In this document: piece by piece, positions 1-8,100 of the stretch
Layout: every line of letters starts with the position of its first letter
Position numbering within the stretch: position 1 is the first letter of the stretch
DNA from: Kineothrix sp. MSJ-39
GTDB taxonomy: Bacteria; Bacillota; Clostridia; Lachnospirales; Lachnospiraceae
DNA length: 44,405 nt
Assembly (NCBI RefSeq): GCF_018917935.1
Contig: NZ_JAHLPN010000024.1
Location: 1 to 44,405, forward strand
Direction: 5' to 3'
The notes under the pieces: model-generated
The model's database searches: none
What the model saw: only the letters and a program-made list of their open reading frames with translations
Told to the model about the DNA's origin: nothing
Made by a program: the position numbers and the translations under genes

Positions 1-48
1 TTTTTATACCCAAAGATGCAGACCTGTTCAAAAATAGAAAAAATCATA

Positions 49-94
49 CAAAGAAACGCCAAAACCGACATTTGCCGGAGTTGGCGTTTCTTTG
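49..94 (-). terminator. Terminator after cobalamin methyltransferase gene
   Basis: Fourteen-base inverted repeat (arms begin CAAAGAAACGCC and end GGCGTTTCTTTG) around an 18-base centre that can itself fold (CCG/CGG). It lies 26 bases after the stop codon of the minus-strand methyltransferase gene, and T-rich sequence follows it on that strand. Confidence 0.8.
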
Positions 95-119
95 TTAGGG
101 ACTTATTTTACAGCCCCTT

Positions 120-836
120 CTATCTAGTCTTTCTTTTTATGCTCTTCACGATCACAACCGTTAAATAGCTGCCGCTTTTCAGTTCCTCCAAGCCATACAT
201 GACCTTTTCGCTTGGCAGACCACAGTCGGAAACCGCGTAAACCTGCAGCTCCTCTCCCTGTTTTTCCCGCTCTTTCTGTTCCCGGGCAAGCATTTCGCAA
301 AGTTCTTCCAGCTTTCTGCCCGCTTTCATGTAGATCCTGGTTCCCTGATACTGCATCGTACGGCTGATCTCATAGCTTGCCGGGATCACATGGATTTCTT
401 CTTCCTGTTCTCCGAGTGAAATGCCCAGCTTTGCCGCTACCGCGCAAAAGGAAGGAACACCACTGATCATCTGCACGTTTCCGCCCAGTGCCTGCACACG
501 CTCTTGCAGGTACATATAGGTTGCGTACACAGACGGATCCCCGATCGTCAGGAAAGCCAGTGTCTTTCCCTGTTCAAGTAAGCCGCAGACAACTTTTGCA
601 TTTTCTTCCATTGCCTGCTCTAAAACTGCTTTTTCCTTTGTCATCGGAAAAGAAAGGACACATGTTTCCTTTTCAGCAACTGCCACTGCCTGTTTTACGA
701 TCTGGTATGCATAACACTTTTCTTTTTCCTGCGGCAACAAAAGCAGGTCGCTTTCCTCTATTTTTCTGACTGCACCAAGAGTAAGGCAGTCCGGATCTCC
801 CGGTCCGACGCCGATTCCATATAATATGCCTTCCAT
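120..836 (-). CDS. cbiL: Precorrin-2 / cobalt-factor II C20-methyltransferase
   Basis: SAM-dependent methylase (238 aa) that adds the C20 methyl group in corrin ring synthesis. The tetrapyrrole-methylase fold is visible: N-terminal GVGPGDPD, a central LTIGDPSVYATYMYL segment for SAM binding, ISGVPSFCAVAAKLG, and MKAGR. The length is normal for CbiL/CobI. The GDPSVYATY form of the second motif points to the C20 enzyme rather than CbiF or CbiH. The start is an ATG with a weak AGAAG upstream. No other cobalamin gene is visible: the upstream neighbour is a MATE exporter and a terminator follows, so the gene stands apart from any corrin cluster seen here. Whether the cobalt (anaerobic) or metal-free substrate is used cannot be read; an anaerobic host would favour the cobalt form. 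Confidence 0.87.
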   Translation of the reverse strand: MEGILYGIGVGPGDPDCLTLGAVRKIEESDLLLLPQEKEKCYAYQIVKQAVAVAEKETCVLSFPMTKEKAVLEQAMEENAKVVCGLLEQGKTLAFLTIGDPSVYATYMYLQERVQALGGNVQMISGVPSFCAVAAKLGISLGEQEEEIHVIPASYEISRTMQYQGTRIYMKAGRKLEELCEMLAREQKEREKQGEELQVYAVSDCGLPSEKVMYGLEELKSGSYLTVVIVKSIKRKTR

Positions 837-932
837 TTACTTCTCTATCCTTCTGTTTATTTTGTTCTTTCCTTCTTCCCCGGCAAATCCCTCTTACCAT
901 CATCAACCATTCTTTCCGGTCTTTTAGGCGCT

Positions 933-2312
933 TTACATGTCATCCGGCATTTTTGCATAAACGCTTCGTCTTACAAAATAGTAACAGATCACCTGCATGG
1001 CGATCGTGATGATCCACGAAGCCGGATAAGAAATAAACAGAATCTTTAATGATCTGTGCTGTGGAAAGATTCCATAGATCCAGACGATTCTGGTACCGAC
1101 TGTTCCGATCACGGAAAGGATCATCGGAACTGCCGAATGTCCCATACCACGAAGTGCTCCCGGAAACAGATCCATCAGTCCGCACAGGAAATAGGTCACG
1201 GTCGTATATAACATAATTTCCATGCCACAGGCTATAACATCCGGATCCGTTGTATAGATCTGCAAAATTTCAGGGCCGAACAGATAGGCACTGCTGCCTA
1301 AGAGCAGCGCAAAAACAACCGATAGCAGCATACATTCCAGCAAAACCTTATCCATACGTTTTTTCTTGCCTGCGCCGTAATTCTGGCTGGTAAAGCTCAT
1401 GCATGCCTGCGTGATGGAATTAACGGAGACATACAAAAAACCGAGAATATTGTTAGCCGCGGTATACCCCGCCATAGCTATAGAGCCGAAGGAATTGACA
1501 GACGACTGCAGCAGCACATTTGAAAAATTGATGACCGTACTCTGGATGCCCGCCGGAACGCCTACCTGAAAGATCTGTCCGACATATTCTCCCCTGATCG
1601 CCAGTTTTGAAAACCGGAGCTGATAACTTCCCTGCGTCTGATACAGACAGCGCAGCACCAGAATACAGGAGATCATCTGGGAGATCACGGTCGCAATGGC
1701 AACGCCTGCAACACCCATATCCCACGCGATAACGAGAAACAGATTAAGCAGTGCATTGATCACACCGGATACGATCAGAAAAATAAGCGGACGCTTTGTA
1801 TCTCCCACCGCACGCAAAATAGCTGCACCATAATTGTACAGCATAAAAAATGGCATTCCCACAAAATAAATGCGCATATACAAGGCAGACTGTCCGATGA
1901 CATCTGCCGGGGTATCCATCAACGTAAGGGCGCCCCTGGCAAACACTACTCCCACCACTGCCATGATAAGTCCACTGACAAGCGCAAGAGCAATGGCTGT
2001 GTGCACTGTCTCTGACATTTCTTTTTCTCTGCCCGCTGCATAAAATCTGGCAACCAGCACATTGGCACCTAATGATATCCCGATAAAGAGATTGGTAAAT
2101 ACATTAATGAGTGCAGTGGTCGAACCGACCGCTGCCAGTGCACTGCTTCCCGTAAATCTTCCTACCACAATGATATCCACCGCATTAAACATCAGCTGTA
2201 AAATGCCGGATAACATCAGTGGAAGTGAAAATGAGATCAGCTTATCCATCAATGTTCCGTTTGTCATATCTATTTCATATTTGTTTTTCTTCTGTCTGGT
2301 TTCTGTCTGCAT
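933..2312 (-). CDS. MATE family multidrug/cation antiporter
   Basis: Integral membrane exporter (459 aa from the chosen start) of the MatE fold, with two six-helix halves. The first half starts MTNGTLMDKLISFSLPLMLSGILQ, a very common opening in clostridial MATE proteins. Such proteins exchange Na+ or H+ for cationic drugs or metabolites; the substrate cannot be inferred. An upstream ATG at 2420 would add 36 residues. I prefer 2312 because AGGAG lies six bases before it and a good extended -10 (2353-2358) falls inside the longer version. It is divergent from feoAB with 180 bases between chosen starts. It ends 97 bases before cbiL, and no link between the two functions is apparent. Confidence 0.9.
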   Translation of the reverse strand: MQTETRQKKNKYEIDMTNGTLMDKLISFSLPLMLSGILQLMFNAVDIIVVGRFTGSSALAAVGSTTALINVFTNLFIGISLGANVLVARFYAAGREKEMSETVHTAIALALVSGLIMAVVGVVFARGALTLMDTPADVIGQSALYMRIYFVGMPFFMLYNYGAAILRAVGDTKRPLIFLIVSGVINALLNLFLVIAWDMGVAGVAIATVISQMISCILVLRCLYQTQGSYQLRFSKLAIRGEYVGQIFQVGVPAGIQSTVINFSNVLLQSSVNSFGSIAMAGYTAANNILGFLYVSVNSITQACMSFTSQNYGAGKKKRMDKVLLECMLLSVVFALLLGSSAYLFGPEILQIYTTDPDVIACGMEIMLYTTVTYFLCGLMDLFPGALRGMGHSAVPMILSVIGTVGTRIVWIYGIFPQHRSLKILFISYPASWIITIAMQVICYYFVRRSVYAKMPDDM

Positions 2313-2352
2313 ACCATGCTCCTGCGTACTTTCTGAGGTTTTATCCTCCGAA

Positions 2353-2358
2353 ATTATA
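2353..2358 (-). promoter_or_regulatory. Extended -10 of the MATE gene
   Basis: TGTTATAAT on the minus strand (TG-N-TATAAT), about 41 bases before the ATG at 2312. The -35 is poor, as is usual for extended -10 promoters. Confidence 0.55.
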
Positions 2359-2410
2359 ACACACTTTACCGTTTTATTCAGTTTCTTTTCTGAAAAATCA
2401 TTTTGGAGCA

Positions 2411-2440
2411 TTGACCGCATCTTTGATTTATGTCTATACT
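2411..2440 (+). promoter_or_regulatory. feoAB promoter
   Basis: TTGACC at 2411-2416, an 18-base spacer, and TATACT at 2435-2440, about 50 bases before the feoAB ATG. The leader after the -10 is AT-rich (TTTTTTATCAATAATAC) and could hold a metal-regulator site, but I see no convincing Fur or DtxR palindrome. Confidence 0.6.
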
Positions 2441-2492
2441 ACTAATGAGATTTTTTATCAATAATACTTTCTACTATTTCACGGAGGATAAC

Positions 2493-4832
2493 ATGACATT
2501 AAAAGAACTTCCGATCGGAAAAACCGCAACCATTGTCACCGTTGGCGGTGAAGGTGCCCTGCGTCAGCATTTTCTGGATATGGGTATCATTCCAAAAGCC
2601 GAGATCACCATGGTGAAATATGCCCCTATGGGCGATCCGGTTGAGGTGCGCATCCACAGCTACGAGCTGACACTCAGACTGGCAGATGCCGAAAAGATCA
2701 CCATTGAAAATATATATGAAAAGAAACCGCTTCCGCCAAGACAGGCACTGAAGCCTATCGATCATCCTGGACTTGGAGAAGGCGGCAGATACCACAATAA
2801 AGAGGAAGAAAACCCATTGCCGGAAGGCACTGTTCTGACTTTCGCTCTTGCGGGCAACCAGAATTGTGGTAAGACAACTTTATTTAACCAGTTGACCGGC
2901 TCTAACCAGCATGTCGGTAATTTTCCCGGTGTCACGGTAGACCGGAAAGACGGTGCGATCCGCGGGCAGAAAAATACACTTGTAACAGATCTGCCCGGCA
3001 TTTATTCCATGTCTCCTTATTCCAATGAAGAGATCGTGACCCGTAACTTTGTATTAAACGAAAAGCCGAAAGGCATTATAAATATTGTGGATGCTACCAA
3101 TATTGAACGGAATCTGTATCTGACCATGCAGCTTATGGAGCTTGATATCCCGATGGTACTTGCCCTGAATATGATGGATGAAGTGCGCGTCAACGGCGGC
3201 TCCATTTTAGTCAACCAGATGGAGGAAATGCTCGGTATTCCCGTCATTCCCATTTCCGCTGCCAAAAATGAAGGCATCAGCGAACTAATCGCACATGCCA
3301 TGCATGTCACAAAATATCAGGAACGGCCGGGCAGACAGGATTTCTGTGATGCAAAAGATCATGGCGGTGCTGTACACCGTTGTCTGCACGGTATTATGCA
3401 TCTGATCGAAGACCATGCGGAATCTGCAGGCATTCCGGTCCGTTTTGCTGCAGCAAAGCTGGCAGAGGGCGATCATCTGATCTTAGAGCAGCTGCAGCTG
3501 GATGAAAATGAGAAAGAAACACTGGAACATATTATTGTACAGATGGAAACGGAGCGCGGACTTGACCGTGCTGCTGCCATTGCGGATATGCGTTTTACGT
3601 TTATTGAAAAGATCTGTAAAGAAACGGTTGTCAAACCACATGAGAGCCGCGAGCATATGCGCAGCGTCAAAATGGATAAAATACTGACAGGACATTTTAC
3701 CGCCATCCCCTGTTTTATCGCCATTATGGGACTTGTATTTTTCCTGACCTTTAATGTGATCGGCTCTGCACTTTCCAATCTTTTGCAGCTTGGGATCGAT
3801 ACGCTGACGCATCTGACGGATCAGCTTCTTACGGCAGCACACATCAACTCCGTGCTCCATTCCCTGATCATTGATGGTATTTTCAACGGCGTCGGCAGTG
3901 TGCTCAGCTTTTTGCCGATCATCGTCACACTCTTTTTCTTCCTGTCTCTTTTGGAAGACAGCGGTTATATGGCAAGAGTTGCTTTTGTGATGGATAAACT
4001 GCTCCGTAAGATCGGGCTTTCCGGCCGTAGCATTGTCCCTATGCTGGTCGGCTTCGGATGTACGGTTCCGGGTGTTATGGCAAGCCGTACCCTGCCATCC
4101 GAACGGGACCGTAAAATGACGATCCTGCTGACACCGTTTATGAGCTGCTCTGCCAAGCTGCCGATCTACAGCTTTTTTGCCGCTGCCTTTTTCCCGGGAC
4201 ATGGTGCACTTGTTATGATCGCCCTTTATTTCGGCGGTATTGTCATCGGTATTTTAATGGCACTTCTGCTGCGCTCTACCCTGTTTCACGGAGAAGCCGT
4301 TCCGTTTGTCATGGAACTGCCAAACTACAGACTCCCGGGCATAAAGAATGTCAGCCAGCTTCTATGGGAAAAGGCAAAAGACTTTCTGCAAAGAGCTTTT
4401 ACCGTTATTTTCCTTGCTACGATCATCATCTGGTTTTTACAGACCTTCAACCTGCGCCTGAATCTGGTGACAGATTCCAGGGACAGTATCCTTGCCGCCG
4501 TAGCAGGACTGATCGCGCCTCTCTTTACACCGCTTGGATTCGGTGACTGGCGTATATCCACAGCTCTGATCACGGGCTTCATGGCAAAGGAAAGTGTTGT
4601 TGCCACACTTTCCATATTATTTGGCTCCACCGCTTCCCTGCAGGCAGTTCTGACACCCCTTTCAGCAGCAGCCCTTCTTGTCTTCTGTCTGCTGTACACG
4701 CCTTGTGTTGCGGCGATTGCCTCGATCAAACGTGAACTTGGTGGAAAGTGGGCTGCAGTGGTCGTTGTCGGTCAGTGTGTGATCGCCTGGCTTGCGGCTT
4801 ATCTGGTACATGTTGCCGGTAGTCTGTTTTAG
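2493..4832 (+). CDS. feoB: Fused FeoA-FeoB ferrous iron transporter
   Basis: GTP-driven Fe(II) importer (779 aa) of the cytoplasmic membrane. Residues 1-75 are a FeoA SH3-like domain (MTLKELPIGKTATI, LRQHFLDMGIIP, MGDPVEVRI). A linker follows, then the FeoB G domain: P-loop GNQNCGKT at 121-128, switch with GVTVDRKDG, G3 DLPG near 166, G4 NMMD, G5 SAAK. The membrane half carries the Gate and core helices, including GFGCTVPGVMASR and LLYTPCVAAIASIKRE with conserved Cys. The start is taken at GGAGG-ATAAC-ATG; the in-frame ATG 63 bases upstream lies inside the promoter. Normally FeoA and FeoB are separate; fusions are known in some Firmicutes and Bacteroidetes. No FeoC gene follows. The 3' end is overlapped antisense by a small minus-strand gene. 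Confidence 0.96.
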   Translation: MTLKELPIGKTATIVTVGGEGALRQHFLDMGIIPKAEITMVKYAPMGDPVEVRIHSYELTLRLADAEKITIENIYEKKPLPPRQALKPIDHPGLGEGGRYHNKEEENPLPEGTVLTFALAGNQNCGKTTLFNQLTGSNQHVGNFPGVTVDRKDGAIRGQKNTLVTDLPGIYSMSPYSNEEIVTRNFVLNEKPKGIINIVDATNIERNLYLTMQLMELDIPMVLALNMMDEVRVNGGSILVNQMEEMLGIPVIPISAAKNEGISELIAHAMHVTKYQERPGRQDFCDAKDHGGAVHRCLHGIMHLIEDHAESAGIPVRFAAAKLAEGDHLILEQLQLDENEKETLEHIIVQMETERGLDRAAAIADMRFTFIEKICKETVVKPHESREHMRSVKMDKILTGHFTAIPCFIAIMGLVFFLTFNVIGSALSNLLQLGIDTLTHLTDQLLTAAHINSVLHSLIIDGIFNGVGSVLSFLPIIVTLFFFLSLLEDSGYMARVAFVMDKLLRKIGLSGRSIVPMLVGFGCTVPGVMASRTLPSERDRKMTILLTPFMSCSAKLPIYSFFAAAFFPGHGALVMIALYFGGIVIGILMALLLRSTLFHGEAVPFVMELPNYRLPGIKNVSQLLWEKAKDFLQRAFTVIFLATIIIWFLQTFNLRLNLVTDSRDSILAAVAGLIAPLFTPLGFGDWRISTALITGFMAKESVVATLSILFGSTASLQAVLTPLSAAALLVFCLLYTPCVAAIASIKRELGGKWAAVVVVGQCVIAWLAAYLVHVAGSLF

Positions 4833-5013
4833 TCTTTCGCGGCTGCGGCAAAAGCAAAAGTAGCAACAGACAACCAAAGAGCGTCAGATGCAGCCATCTG
4901 ACCGCACCACTGAAATTCATATACGGATTAAAATAATCAAGCACCATCGTCATAATATCTATGCTGCTGCAGATCATACAGATATGCAGCAGTATTTTTT
5001 TGCATGTTTTCAT
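4726..5013 (-). CDS. Small membrane protein coupled to the glycosidase gene
   Basis: Protein of 95 aa, not recognised. It has two hydrophobic stretches: residues 6-25 (ILLHICMICSSIDIMTMVL) and 43-55 (LTLFGCLLLLLLL), followed by a basic, polar tail. Reality is supported by the start: its ATG overlaps the TGA of the upstream glycosidase gene (ATGA), and GGGAGG lies nine bases before it, so translation is probably coupled. The last 107 bases run antisense through the end of feoAB, and the tail composition (HTDRQRPLQPTFHQVHV) looks unselected. The 3' end may therefore simply be read-through to a chance stop. It probably acts with the envelope enzymes upstream. Confidence 0.55.
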   Translation of the reverse strand: MKTCKKILLHICMICSSIDIMTMVLDYFNPYMNFSGAVRWLHLTLFGCLLLLLLLPQPRKTKTDYRQHVPDKPQARRSHTDRQRPLQPTFHQVHV

Positions 5014-6065
5014 AGGTCTGTACCTCCCTGCTCCATGATGAAAATACCGTCTGCCACACCATGCTCCGGCTTATATGGATGATTTTCCACTGTTGTATCC
5101 CTGACCATAAAAGAACAATGTCCGCCGTCCAGATTATATGCCTTCTGGCAGCCAAGCGTTTCAAACAGCTTTGCCATTTCTTCCAGAAACATGCCTCTTG
5201 TACTGCTCTGTCTGCCATCCACCTGCACCAGGCAGTAATGTCCCGGTTCATAATAACCGATGGCAGTCCGTGGATGAGACTGCCTGATATAATCCCATGT
5301 CACAAATTCTGTCTTTGCCTTTCCGTTCTCATCCAGAAGGCTTGGTCCAAATACCCAGCTTTGGTAAGCCCCCTTTTCTTCCAGTGTCTGTCGGTTTACC
5401 GTTCCGGGTGCGTAAATATCCATCGTACCATCCTGATTCAGCACACAGGTTTCCGCATCCGACTGTCCCACTCTGTAATAAATGCCGTTTCGAATGACAG
5501 TCCCTTTCTCTTTATTATGGTCGTTGCTGTAAGAATCGCCGTTGACCGCCAGCTTAGAACCAAGCCGTTTTGCCATCGATGTCAGCTTTTCCTCATAGCC
5601 TATCCCATAAGTATCCTGTGCAAATGCTGTTTTCAGGCACGAAATATCACTGACATAAATATCCGCAACCGTATAGGCGATCTTCGTTCCGTACTTCACA
5701 TGCCGCTGATCGGTCGTATCCACCCTGCCCGAATCATAAGACTGATGGCTGATGTGGATCGCCAGATCAGGACTTGTATAAGAATCAGCCGTTTCTACAA
5801 CCTGATCGGTAAACTGATCCGCAAACTTTTCTTTAAAATTGCCGGTCTGTACAATGCTGTTTTCTTCCGCAATCGCTTCCGGTCCCGGTTCTTCTGCATA
5901 TGGAATCTGTATTTCCGTCTGATCCGACTGTTGTGGTAGTGGCTGCTTAATTTCTGCCGCCATACGGTGCGGCAATTTATAATTGAGGATCCATACGCCA
6001 AGTAAAATAAGACAGGCAATGCACAGATCGATCAAAATACTTCCTATCCGTCTTTTCCATGTCAC
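5010..6065 (-). CDS. Phosphodiester glycosidase (NAGPA domain) protein
   Basis: Membrane-anchored exported protein (351 aa). A basic N-terminus and one helix (SILIDLCIACLILLGVWIL) are followed by a low-complexity spacer and an extracellular NAGPA domain from about residue 95. The family hallmarks are seen: KLAVNGDSYS, HPRTAIGYY, and the C-terminal YNLDGGHCSFMV. The eukaryotic relative removes GlcNAc from a phosphodiester; bacterial members act on cell-envelope or exopolysaccharide glycosyl-phosphates. Start: GTG at 6065, eight bases after AGAAGG; the GTG at 6074 would sit directly on the Shine-Dalgarno and is less likely. The gene lies 25 bases after the glycosyltransferase and overlaps the following small gene, so it belongs to the PopT-glycosyltransferase operon. 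Confidence 0.88.
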   Translation of the reverse strand: MTWKRRIGSILIDLCIACLILLGVWILNYKLPHRMAAEIKQPLPQQSDQTEIQIPYAEEPGPEAIAEENSIVQTGNFKEKFADQFTDQVVETADSYTSPDLAIHISHQSYDSGRVDTTDQRHVKYGTKIAYTVADIYVSDISCLKTAFAQDTYGIGYEEKLTSMAKRLGSKLAVNGDSYSNDHNKEKGTVIRNGIYYRVGQSDAETCVLNQDGTMDIYAPGTVNRQTLEEKGAYQSWVFGPSLLDENGKAKTEFVTWDYIRQSHPRTAIGYYEPGHYCLVQVDGRQSSTRGMFLEEMAKLFETLGCQKAYNLDGGHCSFMVRDTTVENHPYKPEHGVADGIFIMEQGGTDL

Positions 6066-6090
6066 TTTTCTCACCTTCTATTACATCTCT

Positions 6091-7119
6091 TTAAACTGCA
6101 ACATTACGCTTAAAGATCAGTTTACTCTGTACGTTAAAGCTGATCAGAAACAGTGTGCATTCTGTCAGTATCTTTGCAAAATAAACAGGCAGTCCCAGAC
6201 CTGTATATACCATCAGGATCACATTGTTCATGAGCAGGATGCCCGCTGCCAGCAGAAAATACTGCATTCCGCTCGACAACTTCCTTTTTGTATGGAAGAT
6301 AAATCTGCAGTTCATGCTGTAATTGTAAAAAGCACTCAGCAGTCTTGCCATGACATTTGCCAGAAGTACCATGCCTGCTGTATGCGGTAACACTGTTATA
6401 AACCCTGCGAACAGCAGATAATCGACCAGAAAACTGGAGGCGGAAGACAAGGAAAATTTCAGCATATTCTGATAGATCCGGAAAGAATCCCGCAGCACAT
6501 GAAAATGAGAACAGGAATTCTCTTTATCATGATAGATCGTATGGATCTCTACCTCCTCGATCGGGATTTTCTTCTTTGCAAGTGTCATCAGCACATTGGT
6601 TTCATATTCATAGCGTTGCCCTTCCACTGCCAGAAGCTGTGGGATCAACTGTGCATCAAATGCCCGCAGCCCTGTCTGGGTATCCTTTACCCTGACACCG
6701 GACAAAAGATGAAATACTTCTCTTGTCACAGCATTCCCGATCCGCGAGCGGAATGGCATCTGTGCAATGCTCCGACAACCAAGTACCATCGTATTTCTGT
6801 GGGTATGCGCATAGGTCGTGAGTTTCTGCATATCGGTCGGCAGATGTTGTCCGTCTGCATCCATAATACCGACCACATCGCAGTCCCACATTTCCCGCCT
6901 GATATAGCAGAGTGCTGTTTTGATCGCTGCCCCTTTTCCTCTGTTTTCCCTGTGATGGAGCACGATACAGATGTCTTCGAGGCGGTCAAAAATGGACTGG
7001 TAATTTTCACCGCTTCCGTCGTCCACGACGATCATCTCATCTCCTGCCTCCCAAAGCTGTCCTGCCAGCTTCAAAAGAGTTTCGTCCGGTTGATAAGCCG
7101 GTATTATGATAGTTGCCAT
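6091..7119 (-). CDS. GT2 glycosyltransferase fused to GtrA-like membrane domain
   Basis: Two-domain protein of 342 aa. Residues 1-215 form a dolichol-phosphate-mannose-synthase-like GT2 domain: IIIPAYQPDE, VVDDGSG, NRGKGAAIKTAL, MDADGQH (metal-binding DAD), DTQTGLRAF and YEYETNVL. From about residue 220 there is a GtrA/DPMS domain of four helices (FSLSSASSFLVDYLLF, ARLLSAFYNYSMNCRFIF, KLIF near the end). Such proteins put a sugar from a nucleotide onto undecaprenyl phosphate and help flip it for envelope decoration. The start at 7119 follows AAAGGG; the longer ATG at 7149 would overlap popT by 26 bases. The gap to popT is four bases, and both proteins use the same lipid carrier. The sugar cannot be predicted. 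Confidence 0.9.
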   Translation of the reverse strand: MATIIIPAYQPDETLLKLAGQLWEAGDEMIVVDDGSGENYQSIFDRLEDICIVLHHRENRGKGAAIKTALCYIRREMWDCDVVGIMDADGQHLPTDMQKLTTYAHTHRNTMVLGCRSIAQMPFRSRIGNAVTREVFHLLSGVRVKDTQTGLRAFDAQLIPQLLAVEGQRYEYETNVLMTLAKKKIPIEEVEIHTIYHDKENSCSHFHVLRDSFRIYQNMLKFSLSSASSFLVDYLLFAGFITVLPHTAGMVLLANVMARLLSAFYNYSMNCRFIFHTKRKLSSGMQYFLLAAGILLMNNVILMVYTGLGLPVYFAKILTECTLFLISFNVQSKLIFKRNVAV

Positions 7120-7123
7120 ATGC

Positions 7124-8011
7124 TCACGCCCTTTCTGTTTTCTTTTCATCTCTGTCCTTTAAAAGCTGCAGAGAAAGTACCAATGCAATTCCGATTACAC
7201 AGGCTACCGGGTGAAAATGGGAAAGATCAAGCGGAAGCTGCGGAATGGAGAGAGTTGTCGGTCCCATACAGATCGCATAAAAAGAACCGATCATCATGCC
7301 CAGGATCGCATATACCGAAAAAACACGGAAATGCTGCAGGCAATACCGGATCAACTTGACAACCGTTGCTGCACCGCAGACAATGCCAAGGCCGAAACAC
7401 ATAACAGCCGGCAGATAAGAAAACTGCAGGGAAAGCAAAGACCGGATCGCATGCATGACAGGCATATAGGCACCAAAAATCAGAAGCAGTGTAGAGCCTG
7501 AAATTCCCGGCAGAAACATCGCGGATATGGCAACCATGCCAATGAGGAAAAGCCGGATGCCAAGAGTCATCGAAAACTGTCCCAGATCCATTGCAGCTCC
7601 TGTTGTCCTGCCGTTTAAATAGCTGATGAGTACAACGAGCAGCATACCAAGAACGCCAAAAAAGATGCCCTGTCCGACCTGTCGGAAGCTCTCTTTTTCA
7701 TCCCGGATCACAAGTGGGATAGAACCTGCCACAAATCCAAGGAACAAAGAGCTGACTACATAAATATGACTTTCAAATAAGGAGGTCAGGACAAGTACTG
7801 CCATTCCCATACCAATGATCCAGCCCAGTCCCAGTTTCCATAAATATCTGACTGCCTCCTTTTTTTCCTTCCAGCCGGAAAATACAAGTGCATGGATTGC
7901 ACCGATAAACCGGTCGTAAAATCCCATGATAAAGGCGACCGTTCCGCCCGATACACCGGGCACGCTGTCCGCCAGTGCCATACAAAATCCATTGATGCCT
8001 TCTTTTAACAT
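7124..8011 (-). CDS. popT: DUF368 undecaprenyl-phosphate translocase (PopT type)
   Basis: Polytopic membrane protein (295 aa) of the DUF368 family. The PopT branch is known to return undecaprenyl phosphate to the cytoplasmic side of the membrane for reuse in peptidoglycan and teichoic-acid synthesis. The family signatures are the twin re-entrant motifs DSVPGVSGGTVAFIMGFYDRFI near the N-terminus and MFLPGISGSTLLLIFGAY in the middle. The start at 8011 has AGGAGG nine bases upstream; a longer in-frame start (8047) is not supported. It is preceded by a promoter block matching the one before the sensor kinase gene, and it heads the operon with the Und-P glycosyltransferase and phosphodiester glycosidase. 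Confidence 0.93.
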   Translation of the reverse strand: MLKEGINGFCMALADSVPGVSGGTVAFIMGFYDRFIGAIHALVFSGWKEKKEAVRYLWKLGLGWIIGMGMAVLVLTSLFESHIYVVSSLFLGFVAGSIPLVIRDEKESFRQVGQGIFFGVLGMLLVVLISYLNGRTTGAAMDLGQFSMTLGIRLFLIGMVAISAMFLPGISGSTLLLIFGAYMPVMHAIRSLLSLQFSYLPAVMCFGLGIVCGAATVVKLIRYCLQHFRVFSVYAILGMMIGSFYAICMGPTTLSIPQLPLDLSHFHPVACVIGIALVLSLQLLKDRDEKKTERA

Positions 8012-8042
8012 AATAAAAAACCTCCTGTTCGTTTCTGTAACC

Positions 8043-8100
8043 AGCATAACAAGTTACCTTAAACAAACAGGAGGTTATATTCTAAACAAATCCTAAACCG
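8043..8100 (-). promoter_or_regulatory. popT promoter with response-regulator operator
   Basis: Minus-strand block. GTTTAGGATTTGTTTAGAA (8080-8098) is a direct repeat of TTTAG with 11-base period, the layout bound by OmpR/PhoB-type regulators. A third half-site, TTTAAGG, lies 23 bases on. An extended -10, TGTTATGCT, has its hexamer at 8043-8048. No good -35 is present, as expected of an activated promoter. It aligns without gaps with the block before the sensor kinase (39 of 60 columns identical). The operator overlaps the last codons of the response-regulator gene. Confidence 0.78.

Noticed and set aside
837-932. Cobalamin riboswitch before the C20-methyltransferase gene
   Set aside because: Only 96 bases separate the genes and the conserved B12-box pattern is not seen.
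2310-2420. Longer N-terminus for the MATE protein
   Set aside because: The extra 36 residues contain the gene's own -10 box, while the ATG at 2312 has AGGAG at ideal distance.
2441-2482. Possible Fur or DtxR box before feoAB
   Set aside because: The TTTTTTATCAATAATAC stretch only loosely resembles a metal-regulator dyad; symmetry is too poor to call.
3483-4202. 239-codon minus-strand open frame inside feoAB
   Set aside because: Opposite strand of a well-conserved FeoB membrane domain; no motif or start signal.
5061-5939. 292-codon plus-strand open frame
   Set aside because: Lies wholly antisense to the phosphodiester glycosidase gene, has no ribosome site, and its composition (rich in Cys, His, Ile, Arg) is that of a reversed frame.
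6499-7359. 286-codon plus-strand open frame
   Set aside because: Antisense to the glycosyltransferase and popT genes; spans both, with no protein-like pattern.
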